Counted from the first letter of the stretch, positions 34,885-44,862 are shown. The stretch: 64,000 nt of DNA from Neobacillus massiliamazoniensis (GCF_001048695.1 NZ_CVRB01000001.1:186001-250000), one strand, 5' to 3'. Made by a program: numbers and translations. Notes: a model not told the origin generated them from the sequence alone.

Positions 34885-34898
34885 GGAATGTATGTTCG
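34885..34898. promoter_or_regulatory. LexA box (partial)
   Basis: GGAATGTATGTTCG; its reverse complement CGAACATACATTCC is one or two bases from the CGAACRNRYGTTYC SOS box. Nearest to yneA. Confidence 0.6.
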
Positions 34899-34922
34899 TT
34901 TCTATTTATCTTGATTATATTC

Positions 34923-34936
34923 CGAACATTTGTTTG
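34923..34936. promoter_or_regulatory. LexA box
   Basis: CGAACATTTGTTTG, close to the SOS consensus. Confidence 0.8.
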
Positions 34937-34952
34937 TTGTCAACACATTTTT

Positions 34953-34966
34953 CGAACTTATGTTTG
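34953..34966. promoter_or_regulatory. LexA box
   Basis: CGAACTTATGTTTG, close to the consensus, near the lexA promoter. Divergent yneA and lexA should both be controlled. Confidence 0.8.
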
Positions 34967-35029
34967 TATTAAAAATATGAACATGTTATAATAATTACAA
35001 CAATATACAAGAACGAGGTGGACGAAATC

Positions 35030-35653
35030 ATGGCGAAGATATCGAAGCGGCAGCAAGATATTCTCGATTTTATTAAAGGTGAGGTTAAACGGAAGGGATA
35101 TCCACCATCCGTGCGTGAAATCGGCGAAGCAGTAGGACTAGCATCAAGCTCAACTGTACACGGCCACTTAGCAAGGTTAGAGAGTAAAGGACTCATTCGA
35201 CGCGATCCTACTAAACCAAGAGCCATTGAAATTTTAGAAGTAGATGAAACAGTTGGTATACCGAGAAATAATGTGGTAAATGTTCCTGTAGTTGGTAAAG
35301 TCACAGCTGGCCTTCCAATTACAGCAATCGAAAACGTAGAAGAATATTTTCCACTTCCAGAAAGACTAGCACCTTCTGATGAGCATGTATTTATGCTGGA
35401 AATCATGGGTGAGAGTATGATAGAAGCTGGAATTCTCGACGGAGATTATGTTATTGTCAAGCAGCAGCAAACCGCAAATAACGGGGATATTGTTGTTGCC
35501 ATGACAGAGGAAGATGAAGCTACCTGTAAAAGGTTTTTTAAGGAAAAAGATTTCATTCGCTTGCAACCAGAAAACTCCACCATGGAACCTATCATTTTAA
35601 ATAATGTGTCGATCCTCGGAAAAGTAATTGGCGTTTATCGACATATTCATTAA
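35030..35653 (+). CDS. lexA: LexA SOS repressor
   Basis: A 207-residue LexA. HTH domain to about 70 ([42 protein letters not shown]), cleavage site around VGKVTAGLP (Ala-Gly), and the S24 domain with Ser in [12 protein letters not shown] and Lys in ATCKRFF. Start at MAKISKRQQ, with GAGGTGG upstream. It represses DNA damage genes and is cut when RecA is activated. Confidence 0.97.
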   Translation: MAKISKRQQDILDFIKGEVKRKGYPPSVREIGEAVGLASSSTVHGHLARLESKGLIRRDPTKPRAIEILEVDETVGIPRNNVVNVPVVGKVTAGLPITAIENVEEYFPLPERLAPSDEHVFMLEIMGESMIEAGILDGDYVIVKQQQTANNGDIVVAMTEEDEATCKRFFKEKDFIRLQPENSTMEPIILNNVSILGKVIGVYRHIH

Positions 35654-35676
35654 TATTACAAAATCATGAATTTACA

Positions 35677-35714
35677 CCCAGTTGTTTTTACCAAACAAAC
35701 TGGGTGTTTTTTCA
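35677..35714 (+). terminator. terminator after lexA
   Basis: CACCCAGTTG-TTTTTACCAAA-CAAACTGGGTG stem followed by TTTTTTC. Confidence 0.85.
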
Positions 35715-35787
35715 TCTTTTTCTGAAATTATAAAGTGTTTCATATGTTGATAAGGATTTTGCCAAATGTTCTGCTACCATTAGTTCA

Positions 35788-36291
35788 TTACCCATTTTTC
35801 AAAACCCCTTTCCGAGTGAGTTTACCGCCTCTCAGTAAGTCAACTGGTGCCGGGGTGTAAGAAATTTTTGCCCAATTTCGCCCAACAGACTTTCCACAAT
35901 CATTTACATACGACGAACAGATTCGCCTCTTCCCCTCACGATAATGATCAAAGGCGATGTTTAATTCGAAGCGAGCAAGTTCTGCAAGAATAGCCAAGTA
36001 GTCGTATTCAATCCCAAAAGACTTTATTGCATAATCTACTATTCTTTTTCTCTCATCATCTTTAAGTGTTTCATCTCGCCAAACCTCAAGCTTTCTTACA
36101 TTCCCTGCTAGATAATTAGATAAATAGGCTTTACCGGTTTTTCTACCTGCTTGTGCTTCGGCTAGGGTATCACTATCAAGGAAGATCGCACAGTGAGAGG
36201 GTCCTTGCGTGATAATCTCGATTGCATCATCGATAGGCCCGTTCCCCCACACAAACAGCACATCTCCGGGTAAAATATCTTTTGTTTTCAA
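35788..36291 (-). CDS. YiiX/YebB-like permuted papain-fold hydrolase
   Basis: A 167-residue protein from a TTG start with GGGGGG upstream. GDVLFVWGNGPIDDAIEIITQGPSHCAIFLD carries the conserved N-terminal His region (SHCAI) and the C-terminal RICSSYVNDCGKSVGRNW carries the Cys, as in the permuted NlpC/P60 (YiiX/YebB) family. No signal peptide is seen, so it is cytoplasmic or its export is unclear. Substrate unknown. It is an insertion between lexA and the glnA block compared with B. subtilis. Confidence 0.7.
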   Translation of the reverse strand: MKTKDILPGDVLFVWGNGPIDDAIEIITQGPSHCAIFLDSDTLAEAQAGRKTGKAYLSNYLAGNVRKLEVWRDETLKDDERKRIVDYAIKSFGIEYDYLAILAELARFELNIAFDHYREGKRRICSSYVNDCGKSVGRNWAKISYTPAPVDLLRGGKLTRKGVLKNG

Positions 36292-36348
36292 GTAAATCCC
36301 CCCTTTTATATCAATTAAAAAAAGAGCCACAGGAGGCTCTAAAAACAA

Positions 36349-36699
36349 TGTGTTAAGATTAATTTCTTCGTTTTATACTTAAACTTGTTAATGCGTCAAT
36401 TTGTTTTTAAACTTTCAATTTTTAATCCTGTCTACTATTAATTTATGAGAACTTGTCCGATATGGTGTGTGCTTCTTCCCGTAGAATATCAAACTATTTT
36501 TGCGATTAAGAAGAGCAATAAAAGTCTAAATACCGTACTCTTTTTAAATTTAGATATTCTTCAAAAAGTAGATTTTTCCTTTTTACTTCCACAATCACTA
36601 ATCTCATGATAGGAAATACAATCTAGTAAATAGTGTTAGTAACGATTAAGCAATTGAAAAGGCGATTTTGCCGTTAGAAAAAAATTCCCACAAAATAAA
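36349..36699. other. non-coding stretch left of the glnA remnant
   Basis: No gene supported. On the minus strand a tail frame encoding FDILREEAHTISDKFS lies around 36440-36500, probably a leftover of some C-terminus, with no upstream frame. Confidence 0.3.
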
Positions 36700-36850
36700 A
36701 AAGCCCGACGCTTAGAGCGCCAAGGCTTTCACAAATTAATACATGCTCATATATTGATCGCGTTCCTATTGGTGAAAAACGGTACGGAACATATCCCATT
36801 CAATTTCTTTCGCTTTAAAGATGTGTTCGAAAATGTGCTCGCTATGACCC
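36700..36850 (-). pseudogene. duplicated 3' end of glnA plus its terminator
   Basis: 36736-36850 encodes, on the minus strand, [20 protein letters not shown] then RTVFHQ, a stop, and ERDQYMSMY, against the [24 protein letters not shown]... tail of real glnA at 38107. A TAG (36766-36768) replaces the Trp codon. The terminator hairpin at 36700-36731 is also duplicated (38070-38103). It is a degenerate fragment of the glnA end. Confidence 0.85.
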
Positions 36851-36878
36851 GTTTAAAAAGTGCCTATTTAGCGTATTC

Positions 36879-37178
36879 TTACTCATTTACAATAACTTCT
36901 GCCCAGAAACCTTCTCCTTTAGTAAATTCGATATGTCCATGCATAACCGGACGATTAAAACTATGGTACTCTTCTAAGAATTGAAAAATCCCCTCAAGAA
37001 CATCTTCTGAATCTAGACTAAAAGTTTGGCTATTGCATACAGCTTTTGCAACAAAGTCCCCATTAGTCAGAACACTGATTTCTTTAACATCCACTGCTTC
37101 AGGGTTACTTCTAACTTTATTTGAAATAAAAACACAAATACCATCAATAATTTCTTGTTCATTTAGTCTTAATCTCAT
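36879..37178 (-). CDS. DUF2653 family protein (YxcD-like)
   Basis: A 99-residue protein: MRLRLNEQEIIDGICVFISNK, then EISVLTNGDFVAKAV ... FSLDSEDVLEGIFQFLEEYHSF ... IEFTKGEGFWAEVIV. This is the YxcD/DUF2653 type of uncharacterised Bacillus protein. It is 2 nt from the Ser/Gly-rich gene in the insert between glnA and its duplicated 3' end. AGGAGG precedes the start. Confidence 0.8.
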   Translation of the reverse strand: MRLRLNEQEIIDGICVFISNKVRSNPEAVDVKEISVLTNGDFVAKAVCNSQTFSLDSEDVLEGIFQFLEEYHSFNRPVMHGHIEFTKGEGFWAEVIVNE

Positions 37179-37180
37179 TC

Positions 37181-37780
37181 TTAAAACCTCCTAGTAAATA
37201 CTTTCCTATTTGCTTTGGCTTTAATAATTACTGTAACTATCCAAATTAAAATAAGTAATACAATTATATCTATAACCCATGCTATAGGAGAAGAGCCATA
37301 ATTCGTATATTGACCGCCAACATAAAAGGTTCCACCCCATGGATGAAACATACTTCCCCAAAACATTCCTGCGGTAAAACCATGATAATACCCAAACCAA
37401 CTAAAAGGAGAATAACCTACATGGTAATAATGGTTCACAGTTACAGATCGACCGTTGTAGTAACTTTTAGTCGGACTACCGGTATAAGTCTTGCCAGTTA
37501 CTACAGTAGATGTTCTACCCGAGAAAGAACCTGATGAAGATTTATTGGTTGATGACTTAGTTGAAGTACCTCCAGAAATTGACCGACCTGTAGAAGTTGA
37601 TGAACTTTTAGATGAAGAACCGCCACTAACACCAGATGACCTTGATCCTCCACTACCTGATGAATGTGATCCTCCACTAACTGATGAATGTGATCCTCCA
37701 CTGAATCCTTTTGCCTCAACAAAATTTGGTACTATTAAAATCATAGATAATACAAGTGCTAGCATAAATTTAAATTTCAT
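37181..37780 (-). CDS. Ser/Gly-rich exported membrane protein
   Basis: 199 residues. Signal-like N-terminus MKFKFMLALVLSMILIVPNF, then a low-complexity region of GGSHSSGSGG-type repeats and Ser/Thr runs (about 30-105), an aromatic-rich segment VNHYYHVGYSPFSWFGYYHG with GMFWGSMFHPW, and a C-terminal membrane helix AWVIDIIVLLILIWIVTVII with a basic end. The start at 37780 is supported by AAAAGGATTG. It resembles surface or membrane-anchored proteins next to DUF2653; function unknown. Confidence 0.7.
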   Translation of the reverse strand: MKFKFMLALVLSMILIVPNFVEAKGFSGGSHSSVSGGSHSSGSGGSRSSGVSGGSSSKSSSTSTGRSISGGTSTKSSTNKSSSGSFSGRTSTVVTGKTYTGSPTKSYYNGRSVTVNHYYHVGYSPFSWFGYYHGFTAGMFWGSMFHPWGGTFYVGGQYTNYGSSPIAWVIDIIVLLILIWIVTVIIKAKANRKVFTRRF

Positions 37781-38069
37781 ATTCAGCAATCCTTTTCTAA
37801 TTTTTAATTTTTCTTCTCCTAATACAACCCAGATTACATAAACAATTTCATCCATGATGTTAAACAAAGTCCTTCTACCAACAATATTTTTCTACAATCC
37901 GTTCAGATGGAGAACAAGAAAGTGAAATTGCTCCCATAACATATTCCGTCATTTTCTATAATATACATAATTTATATAAAAAGTGTATTAATTTCCAATA
38001 ATGAATCGTAAAAAAAGGTGCTCAAATATCAAAAAAGGGTAACAGCTTCGAGCTTCAGCTTCAAAAAAA
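37781..38069. other. spacer between Ser/Gly-rich gene and glnA terminator
   Basis: No gene or clear signal. Confidence 0.3.
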
Positions 38070-38103
38070 AAAAGCCCGACGCATATAGCGCCGAGGCTTT
38101 CAC
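38070..38103 (-). terminator. glnA terminator
   Basis: Minus strand AAAGCCTCGGCGC / GCGTCGGGCTTT hairpin followed by a long T run; a copy is at 36700-36731. Confidence 0.85.
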
Positions 38104-38106
38104 AAA

Positions 38107-39441
38107 TTAATACATACTCATATATTGATCACGTTCCCATTGGTGAACAACTGTACGGAACATATCCCATTCAATTTCTTTTGCTTCAACGAAGTGTTCG
38201 AAAATGTGCTCGCCAAGACCAGCCACGATTACTTCGTCTGATTTTAAATTTTCTAATGCTTGTGCAAGAGTTGCAGGAAGATCAATGATTCCCTCTTCTA
38301 ATCTTTCGTCTTTGCTCATAACATAAATGTTACGGTCTACTGGAGCTGGAGGAGTCAATTGATTTTTAACTCCATCTAATCCTGCTTTTAATAGAACAGC
38401 CATTGCAAGATATGGATTTGCAGCTGGGTCAACACTTCTAACTTCAACACGTGTGCTTAATCCGCGAGATGCTGGGATACGAATTAATGGTGAACGATTT
38501 CTTGCAGACCATGCCACATAGCAAGGAGCTTCATAGCCTGGAACTAGACGCTTATAAGAGTTTACAGTTGGGTTCGTTACAGCTGTAAAGTTAGGAGCAT
38601 GCTTTAATACTCCGGCAATAAAATGGCGTGCTGTTTCACTAAGCTGTAGGTCGCCTGTTGGTTCAAAGAAAGCATTTTGCCCGTTTTTGAATAATGAAAG
38701 ATTGCAGTGCATACCAGAACCATTCACACCGAAAAGTGGTTTTGGCATAAAGGTTGCATGTAAACCGTGTTTACGAGCAATCGTTTTTACGACAAGCTTA
38801 AATGTTTGAATTTGATCACATGCTGTTAATGCATCAGCATACTTAAAGTCAATTTCATGTTGACCAGGAGCTACCTCGTGGTGAGATGCCTCAATTTCAA
38901 AGCCCATTTCTTCTAATTCAAGCACGATGTCACGACGGCAGTTTTCCCCTAAATCTGTAGGTGCTAAATCAAAATAACCGCCTTGGTCATTCAATTCTAA
39001 TGTTGGCTCGCCTTTTTGATCCAATTTAAATAGGAAGAATTCTGGCTCAGGTCCAAGATTGAAATCTGTGAAGCCTAAATCTTTCATTTCTTGTAAGACA
39101 CGTTTTAAATTATTACGAGGATCACCATCAAATGGGGTGCCTTCAGCATTATAGATATCACAAATTAAGCGTGCTACTTTTCCTTTTTCAGCTGTCCAAG
39201 GGAACACGACCCAAGTGTTTAAATCAGGGAATAAGTACATATCAGATTCTTCGATACGGACAAATCCTTCGATAGAGGATCCGTCAAACATCATTTTGTT
39301 ATCTAACGCCTTCTCTAATTGACTGACTGGAATTTCCACATTTTTGATTGTTCCAAGAATATCAGTGAATTGAAGACGAATAAATTTTACGTTTTCTTCT
39401 TTCGCCATGTGTTGAATATCTTCTCTTGTGTACTTTGCCAT
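38107..39441 (-). CDS. glnA: glutamine synthetase GSI-alpha
   Basis: A 444-residue type I glutamine synthetase (Bacillus GSI-alpha, not adenylylated). [20 protein letters not shown] near 53, catalytic PEPEFFLF near 130, [12 protein letters not shown] near 241, and [11 protein letters not shown] near 318. The short C-terminus ends DQYMSMY. It assimilates ammonia and, in Bacillus, senses nitrogen and controls GlnR and TnrA by protein contact. Operon with glnR, 26 nt apart. Confidence 0.98.
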   Translation of the reverse strand: MAKYTREDIQHMAKEENVKFIRLQFTDILGTIKNVEIPVSQLEKALDNKMMFDGSSIEGFVRIEESDMYLFPDLNTWVVFPWTAEKGKVARLICDIYNAEGTPFDGDPRNNLKRVLQEMKDLGFTDFNLGPEPEFFLFKLDQKGEPTLELNDQGGYFDLAPTDLGENCRRDIVLELEEMGFEIEASHHEVAPGQHEIDFKYADALTACDQIQTFKLVVKTIARKHGLHATFMPKPLFGVNGSGMHCNLSLFKNGQNAFFEPTGDLQLSETARHFIAGVLKHAPNFTAVTNPTVNSYKRLVPGYEAPCYVAWSARNRSPLIRIPASRGLSTRVEVRSVDPAANPYLAMAVLLKAGLDGVKNQLTPPAPVDRNIYVMSKDERLEEGIIDLPATLAQALENLKSDEVIVAGLGEHIFEHFVEAKEIEWDMFRTVVHQWERDQYMSMY

Positions 39442-39467
39442 TGTTACTCCTCCTATAATGTAGAAAA

Positions 39468-39869
39468 TTAATGGAAAAATCGTGACATATCGCCTTGTCT
39501 TAATGTTGAACGATTCAGTCTGCCCGAATGCATAATTTCATTTCGAAGCAAATTTCTAAGTTGTTCATCTGTTAACTCGGGCTTGGCTTTTTCTGACTGC
39601 TTTTCAAGCACAACAGCTTGTTGCTCTTTGACTGAGAACAATTGTTTAATTCCAGCCATATTGACACCTTGATCAATTAAATCCTTGATTTCTAAAAGCT
39701 TATCAATATCATTTAAACTAAATAATCGCCTGTTTCCATCGGTTCTTGCCGGAGAAATCAATTGGTGTTCTTCATAATAACGAATTTGCCTTGCTGAAAG
39801 TTCTGTTAACTGCATAACAGTTCCGATTGGAAACAATGGCATTGATCGGCGAATTTCCTTACCACTCAC
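39468..39869 (-). CDS. glnR: GlnR nitrogen repressor
   Basis: A 133-residue MerR-family regulator: [46 protein letters not shown] is the MerR helix-turn-helix; the C-terminal tail ([20 protein letters not shown]) is the glutamine-synthetase-responsive region typical of GlnR. It represses glnRA when nitrogen is in excess. The GTG start at 39869 has GGAGGAG upstream. Confidence 0.97.
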   Translation of the reverse strand: MSGKEIRRSMPLFPIGTVMQLTELSARQIRYYEEHQLISPARTDGNRRLFSLNDIDKLLEIKDLIDQGVNMAGIKQLFSVKEQQAVVLEKQSEKAKPELTDEQLRNLLRNEIMHSGRLNRSTLRQGDMSRFFH

Positions 39870-39914
39870 CCAATTTCTCCTCCTTTAATTAATTCATATC
39901 GTTATTATATTCGG

Positions 39915-39931
39915 TGTAAGATAATATGTCA
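39915..39931. promoter_or_regulatory. possible weak GlnR/TnrA site
   Basis: TGTAAGATAATATGTCA, a half-conserved match to TGTnA-N7-TnACA. Confidence 0.4.
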
Positions 39932-39937
39932 ACATCA

Positions 39938-39954
39938 TGTTAGATTTTCTAACA
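39938..39954. promoter_or_regulatory. GlnR/TnrA operator
   Basis: TGTTAGATTTTCTAACA, a full palindromic TGTnA-N7-TnACA site, about 70 bp upstream of glnR. Confidence 0.9.
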
Positions 39955-39971
39955 TGTAAAAATAATTAAAA

Positions 39972-40003
39972 AAGGAGGTCCAGTTTTTGAACTGTCCTCC
40001 TTG
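39972..40003 (-). terminator. terminator after ynbB
   Basis: Minus strand CAAGGAGGACAGTTC / GAACTGGACCTCCTT-type stem, then TTTTTTAATTA. It separates ynbB from glnRA. Confidence 0.8.
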
Positions 40004-40012
40004 TATTTTCAC

Positions 40013-41284
40013 CTAATTTAACTCCAATAGTCCTTTTTGGACTAAGTGGTCGATTGCGATACACACCGCCATTTTTACATGCGCATACGTCAATCCCCCC
40101 TGCACATAAACTGTATAAGGAGGTCTTAACGGACCATCCGCTGTAAGCTCAATGCTCGCCCCTTGAATAAAAGTGCCGGCAGCCATAATTACATCATCCT
40201 CATAGCCTGGCATATAGCTTGGATACGGGGTAACATACGAATTAATCGGGGAAGCAAATTGGATGGCCTGGCAGAATGCAATCATTTTATCAGGATCGTC
40301 AAACTGCACCGCTTGGATTAAATCTGTCCGTTTTGCATCCCAGCTCGGCGCGGAGTTCATCCCTAATTTCTCAAGCATTGCTGCTGTAAATACCGCTCCC
40401 TTTAACGATTGTGCGACTACATGCGGCGCCAAGAAGAAACCTTGATACATTTCAAGAAGGCTATATAGTGACGCCCCAGCCTCAGCACCAATTCCTGGAC
40501 AAGTCATCCGGTAGGAACATGCTTCTACCCACTTTTTCTTTCCGACAATGTATCCGCCTGTTTTTGCAATTCCGCCGCCTGGATTTTTAATAAGTGAGCC
40601 TGCCATTAAATCTGCTCCCACATGACAAGGCTCCATCTCCTCAGTAAACTCTCCGTAGCAGTTGTCAACAAACACAACACAATCTTCTTTCATTTCTTTA
40701 ACAAAAGTAATCATTTCTTTTATATCAGAAATAGTGAAGGATGGCCTAGAGGCATAACCTTTGGAACGTTGAATCCCAATCATTTTTGTATTCGGTTTTA
40801 TTTTTGCAGCCACAGTTTTCCAGTCCACTGCACCTTCGGATGTTAATTCGACACTTTCATATGAAATCCCAAATTCTTTTAATGATCCTACTCCATCGCC
40901 GCGAATCCCGACAATTTCTTCAAGCGTATCATATGGTTTCCCGGTAATATATAATAATTCATCTCCTGGGCGAAGGACACCAAATAAAACTGTTGAAATA
41001 GCATGGGTGCCGGAAATGATTTGCGGACGAACTAGTCCTTCTTCTCCCCCAAAGACGTCTGCATAGATCTTTCCAAGCGTGTCTCTTCCAATATCATCAT
41101 ACCCATAACCTGTTGAGAGATTAAAATGAGAATCGCTGACTCTATGTTTTTGAAAGCTTTGCAATACTCGAAATTGATTTTTCTCTGCTCTTTCATCAAT
41201 TGCTTTATGAACCACAGTAATCTGACTTTCCACTTTATTAACGATCGGTTGAAGCATTTCCCCACTTTTTAATTGTTGAAACAT
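40013..41284 (-). CDS. ynbB: YnbB PLP-dependent lyase
   Basis: A 423-residue PLP enzyme annotated in other Bacillus as an aluminium-resistance / methionine gamma-lyase-like protein. HFNLSTGYGYDDIGRDTLGKIYADVFG near 55, VFVDNCYGEFTE near 206, and the lysine-bearing AGSLIKNPGGGIAKTGGYIVG near 231. The cofactor lysine is probably in SLIKNPGGG. Physiological substrate not proven. It lies between hflX and glnRA as in B. subtilis. Confidence 0.9.
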   Translation of the reverse strand: MFQQLKSGEMLQPIVNKVESQITVVHKAIDERAEKNQFRVLQSFQKHRVSDSHFNLSTGYGYDDIGRDTLGKIYADVFGGEEGLVRPQIISGTHAISTVLFGVLRPGDELLYITGKPYDTLEEIVGIRGDGVGSLKEFGISYESVELTSEGAVDWKTVAAKIKPNTKMIGIQRSKGYASRPSFTISDIKEMITFVKEMKEDCVVFVDNCYGEFTEEMEPCHVGADLMAGSLIKNPGGGIAKTGGYIVGKKKWVEACSYRMTCPGIGAEAGASLYSLLEMYQGFFLAPHVVAQSLKGAVFTAAMLEKLGMNSAPSWDAKRTDLIQAVQFDDPDKMIAFCQAIQFASPINSYVTPYPSYMPGYEDDVIMAAGTFIQGASIELTADGPLRPPYTVYVQGGLTYAHVKMAVCIAIDHLVQKGLLELN

Positions 41285-41297
41285 GATGAACTCCTAT

Positions 41298-42560
41298 CTA
41301 GATTTTGAATTTCAATAATTGTCCTGTAATTTGACGATCTTGCATTGAAAATCCCCTGCATCGATAACGTCCACTTTCTTCATCAAAGTACAGTTCTCTA
41401 ACGATTGTCTCATTTTTTAATTGCGAAAGTAATTTTCCTTCTGTTGAAGGAACTTCTACTTGGTATGGTACCATCATTTCGATGATATTGTCCTCTATCT
41501 TTTTCTTTAAGTCAAAACGGTCCTCTTTATCAAATGCACTAATAAATGCAGTCGGACTATTGGCAGTTGGAACAAAATCCGGATGCACAATATCTTTTTT
41601 ATTGTAAACCGTTATTTGCGGTATGTCCTTCACATCCAGATCATCCAATAGTTTTTGGACGGTTTTTTCATGATGAAAATAGTCCGGATTCGACATATCT
41701 ACAACATGCAGAAGCAAATCGGCTTCCTTTACCTCTTCTAGCGTTGACCGGAATGCCGCAATCAGCGATGTCGGGAGATCTTGAATAAATCCAACTGTAT
41801 CGGTAATTAAGGCGATGAAACCACTTGGTAAAATAATTTTTCGCGTCATCGGGTCCAAGGTTGCAAACAATTGATTTTCCTCGTATGATTCTGCTTCAGA
41901 AAGTCGATTAAAAAGCGTTGATTTTCCGGCATTAGTATAACCGACAATGGCTACCTGAAAGGCTTTATTTTTCTTTCTTCTTTCTCGGTAGCGATCACGA
42001 TGCTGAACAATGACAGACAACTGCTCCTTTATATCGTCAATTCTGCGGCGTATATGACGGCGGTCCGATTCCAACTTTGTTTCCCCGGGTCCTCTCGTTC
42101 CAATCCCGCCACCTAGCCTGGATAACTCAGTTCCTTGCCCTGCCAAACGAGGAAGCATGTATTGTAGCTGTGCCAGCTCCACCTGAAGCTTTCCTTCTTT
42201 TGAACGTGCTCGTTGAGCAAAGATGTCGAGGATTAGCTGCGTTCGGTCAATAATTCGCGCCTTTATTTCAGAGGAAAGGTTCCTTTTTTGACTTGGGGAC
42301 AACTCGTCATTAAAAATAACAAGATCGGCTTCAAGTTCTTCTACTAAAGCACTAAGTTCCTGTACTTTTCCTTTCCCTAAATATGTCGCTGGATGGATAC
42401 GCTCCCGCTTTTGGACGACAGACATCACTACTTGGCCTTGTGCAGTTTCTGTTAAGGAACCTAATTCCTCCATCGAATAATGAAATCGTGCGTTTTCCTC
42501 GTCATTTGTTTGACAGCCGACGAGTATTGCTTTTTCTACCGTCTCTTTATGATCCAACAA
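41298..42560 (-). CDS. hflX: HflX ribosome-associated GTPase
   Basis: A 420-residue GTPase (YnbA). N-terminal HflX domain with [10 protein letters not shown] and [13 protein letters not shown], the glycine-rich linker [19 protein letters not shown] near 154, then G1 [14 protein letters not shown] near 206, G3 [10 protein letters not shown], and G4 NKKD. HflX rescues stalled or hibernating ribosomes. Followed 14 nt downstream by ynbB. Confidence 0.95.
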   Translation of the reverse strand: MLDHKETVEKAILVGCQTNDEENARFHYSMEELGSLTETAQGQVVMSVVQKRERIHPATYLGKGKVQELSALVEELEADLVIFNDELSPSQKRNLSSEIKARIIDRTQLILDIFAQRARSKEGKLQVELAQLQYMLPRLAGQGTELSRLGGGIGTRGPGETKLESDRRHIRRRIDDIKEQLSVIVQHRDRYRERRKKNKAFQVAIVGYTNAGKSTLFNRLSEAESYEENQLFATLDPMTRKIILPSGFIALITDTVGFIQDLPTSLIAAFRSTLEEVKEADLLLHVVDMSNPDYFHHEKTVQKLLDDLDVKDIPQITVYNKKDIVHPDFVPTANSPTAFISAFDKEDRFDLKKKIEDNIIEMMVPYQVEVPSTEGKLLSQLKNETIVRELYFDEESGRYRCRGFSMQDRQITGQLLKFKI

Positions 42561-42725
42561 TCATCCTTCCTTCCGTATCACTATAAATCCATCATAACAA
42601 AAAAATTAATGAACCTCTAATTTTTAAAATACAAGTTGAATTTTCGCTTTTACGTGTTAAAATCATACTGTTTGATTAAAATATTTTTACTTATAAAGAG
42701 AATTTCAGGGGGAAATCAAGGCATT

Positions 42726-43331
42726 ATGACATGGGAAGTTCTAAGTATGATTGGGACAGTTGCTTTCGCTCTCAGCGGAGCAATTGTTGCCATGGAAGAA
42801 GAATATGATATTTTAGGTGTTTACATTTTAGGAATTGTTACTGCTTTTGGTGGTGGAGCAATTCGCAACCTCTTAATTGGAGTTCCTGTTTCTGCCCTTT
42901 GGGATCAAGGTCTTTTGTTCGAAATTGCCTTGTTGTCCATCACTGCCGTATTCTTGTTCCCAACGAATATGCTTAAGCAATGGCAAAAATGGGGGAACTT
43001 TTCTGATGCCATCGGTTTATCAGCCTTTGCGATTCAAGGGGCGATATACGCTTCAAAAATGGGACACCCTTTAAGTGCTGTAATCGTTGCAGCTGTTTTA
43101 ACTGGAATCGGCGGCGGGATCATTCGTGACCTTTTAGCAGGAAGAAAACCCATTGTCCTTCGATCCGAAATTTATGCGGTATGGGCCATTCTTGCCGGCC
43201 TGGCCATTGGACTAAAAATTGCCGTTAGCTCCTGGGAATTATATGTATTATTTGTGATTGTGACCGGATTACGAGTCCTTTCCTATACATTTGATTGGAA
43301 ATTGCCCATTAGGAAAATTCCAACCTACTAA
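42726..43331 (+). CDS. TRIC-type trimeric cation channel protein (YvgT-like)
   Basis: About 201 residues from MTWEVLSMIG (AGGGGGA upstream). Seven-helix protein of the UPF0126/TRIC family with two repeats: GTVAFALSGAIVAM ... FGGGAIRNLL and SAFAIQGAIYASKMG ... IGGGIIRDLLAGRKP. The paired GGG-IRDLL motifs mark the family. Prokaryotic TRIC proteins conduct K+ or similar ions. It is divergent from hflX. Confidence 0.88.
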   Translation: MTWEVLSMIGTVAFALSGAIVAMEEEYDILGVYILGIVTAFGGGAIRNLLIGVPVSALWDQGLLFEIALLSITAVFLFPTNMLKQWQKWGNFSDAIGLSAFAIQGAIYASKMGHPLSAVIVAAVLTGIGGGIIRDLLAGRKPIVLRSEIYAVWAILAGLAIGLKIAVSSWELYVLFVIVTGLRVLSYTFDWKLPIRKIPTY

Positions 43332-43333
43332 AA

Positions 43334-43370
43334 ATCGGCGGATCGCTGCATCCGCCGATTTTTTATTTAA
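43334..43370 (+). terminator. terminator after TRIC gene
   Basis: AATCGGCGGAT-CGCTGC-ATCCGCCGATT then TTTTAT. Confidence 0.85.
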
Positions 43371-43430
43371 AATGAGATCTTCTCATTTCGATTTCGAGAA
43401 TTGTCCAGCTTCGTGAGCCATGCACTTTTA

Positions 43431-44384
43431 TTATTCTTGGTCTTCTTCAAACACCAAATCGTTGCTTCTGATCGTCATTAATTCATGGCGATCATAACTA
43501 TTTAGCATGAGTAGTCTCATCGCTTGGGAGCGAATTGCTTTTTCAATAATATTACGAACGTATCTCCCATTTGAAAAGCTCATGGGGCTTAACACAGCTT
43601 TTACCCAAATTAAATGTTCTTTTAATTTTTTTTCTGCTTCATGACTAAAGGTGTACTCTCTTTCCACCATCATACGATTAGAAATTTCCATTAACTCTTC
43701 AATGTTATAATCAGGGAAATCTAACACTAAAGGAAAACGCGAATGTAGTCCGGGATTTAACGTTAAAAAATAATCCATTTCCTGTGAATACCCTGCAAGA
43801 ATGAGAATAAACTCATGCTGCTTATCCTCCATATGCTTCACGAGCGTATCAATCGCTTCTTTCCCAAAGTCTTTTTCTCCACCACGTCCTAAGGAATAGG
43901 CTTCGTCAATAAATAATATCCCGCCATGTGCGCGTTTGATAAGGTCTCTCGTTTTTTGGGCGGTATGGCCAATATATTCTCCGACAAGATCCGCTCTCTC
44001 CGCTTCGATAAGGTGACCCTTTGTAAGCACATTCATTTTTAAAAACAGCTTTCCAATCAATCTGGCAACTGTTGTTTTTCCTGTTCCAGGATTCCCTTTA
44101 AACATCATATGGAGGGCTTGTTTTCTTGCCTTCAATCCCAGTTCGTCTCGCTTTTTATTCACATAAATCCAAGCATAAATTTCTTTTATCATTCGTTTCA
44201 TTTCTTCCATACCTACCAAGGCCCCAAGCTCATCTTCTATTTCCTTTAAAGCGGTATGCTCAGGGGGAATTGCCTTTGGAACAACTGGAGTATCACGCAG
44301 TTCTTTTGAAAAAGTCTTTTTCTTTTGAGTGCTAAGGACAATACTGATTTGGCCATTACTTTTCATTCGCATCGGTTGATCCAA
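43431..44384 (-). CDS. spoVK: SpoVK AAA+ sporulation protein
   Basis: About 317 residues from a TTG start with GAGGTG upstream (a GTG at 44393 is another option). CbbX/SpoVK-type AAA+ ATPase: Walker A MFKGNPGTGKTTVARLIGKL, GEYIGHTAQKTRDLIKRA, Walker B GGILFIDEAYSLGRGGEKDFG, and arginine finger region GLHSRFPL. Needed for spore maturation in B. subtilis. Lies alone between TRIC and hfq. Confidence 0.92.
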   Translation of the reverse strand: MDQPMRMKSNGQISIVLSTQKKKTFSKELRDTPVVPKAIPPEHTALKEIEDELGALVGMEEMKRMIKEIYAWIYVNKKRDELGLKARKQALHMMFKGNPGTGKTTVARLIGKLFLKMNVLTKGHLIEAERADLVGEYIGHTAQKTRDLIKRAHGGILFIDEAYSLGRGGEKDFGKEAIDTLVKHMEDKQHEFILILAGYSQEMDYFLTLNPGLHSRFPLVLDFPDYNIEELMEISNRMMVEREYTFSHEAEKKLKEHLIWVKAVLSPMSFSNGRYVRNIIEKAIRSQAMRLLMLNSYDRHELMTIRSNDLVFEEDQE

Positions 44385-44566
44385 AGCGTTCACCTCACAA
44401 TCTGCAAACAGTATACGTTAGGTAGCTTTATATGTTACAAATGCCTAGATTATTTAAAAAAACTTCACTCACTGTCAATTTTTGCATGTTATTAAGAAAT
44501 AATCCTTCCATCTATATCTATTCAACCAAGCTGAATTTCATTAAAAAGTTTTTTCCAAAAAATAAT

Positions 44567-44594
44567 AAGAGCCCATGTGAACATGGACTCTAAA
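44567..44594 (-). terminator. terminator after hfq
   Basis: Minus strand AGAGTCCATG-TTCA-CATGGGCTCT then TATTATTTTTTG. Confidence 0.8.
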
Positions 44595-44605
44595 TTTGAA
44601 ATATT

Positions 44606-44836
44606 CTATTGTGCATCTAACTCAAGATGTACGTTTCTTTGTGGGGCAAATGTTGAAATAGCGTGCTTATAAACCAATTGCTGCTTTCCTTCTGATTCAA
44701 ACAGAACTGTAAAATTATCAAAGCCTTTAATTTGGCCTCTTAATTGGAATCCGTTTAGTAAAAATACCGTGACATTGATGTTGTCTTTACGACATTGATT
44801 TAAAAATTGGTCTTGAATATTAACTGTGGTTTTCAT
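44606..44836 (-). CDS. hfq: Hfq RNA chaperone
   Basis: 76 residues: [43 protein letters not shown], the Sm1 motif, then [13 protein letters not shown], the Sm2 YKH motif. Forms a hexamer that binds small RNAs and poly-A/U tracts. It follows miaA by 26 nt, a widely conserved pair. Confidence 0.97.
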   Translation of the reverse strand: MKTTVNIQDQFLNQCRKDNINVTVFLLNGFQLRGQIKGFDNFTVLFESEGKQQLVYKHAISTFAPQRNVHLELDAQ

Positions 44837-44862
44837 TTGTAAATCCTCCTCTTTTATCTCTA

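Noticed and set aside
36440-36500. Minus-strand tail encoding FDILREEAHTISDKFS
   Set aside because: Looks like the end of a protein but has no upstream frame or start; too little to call a gene.
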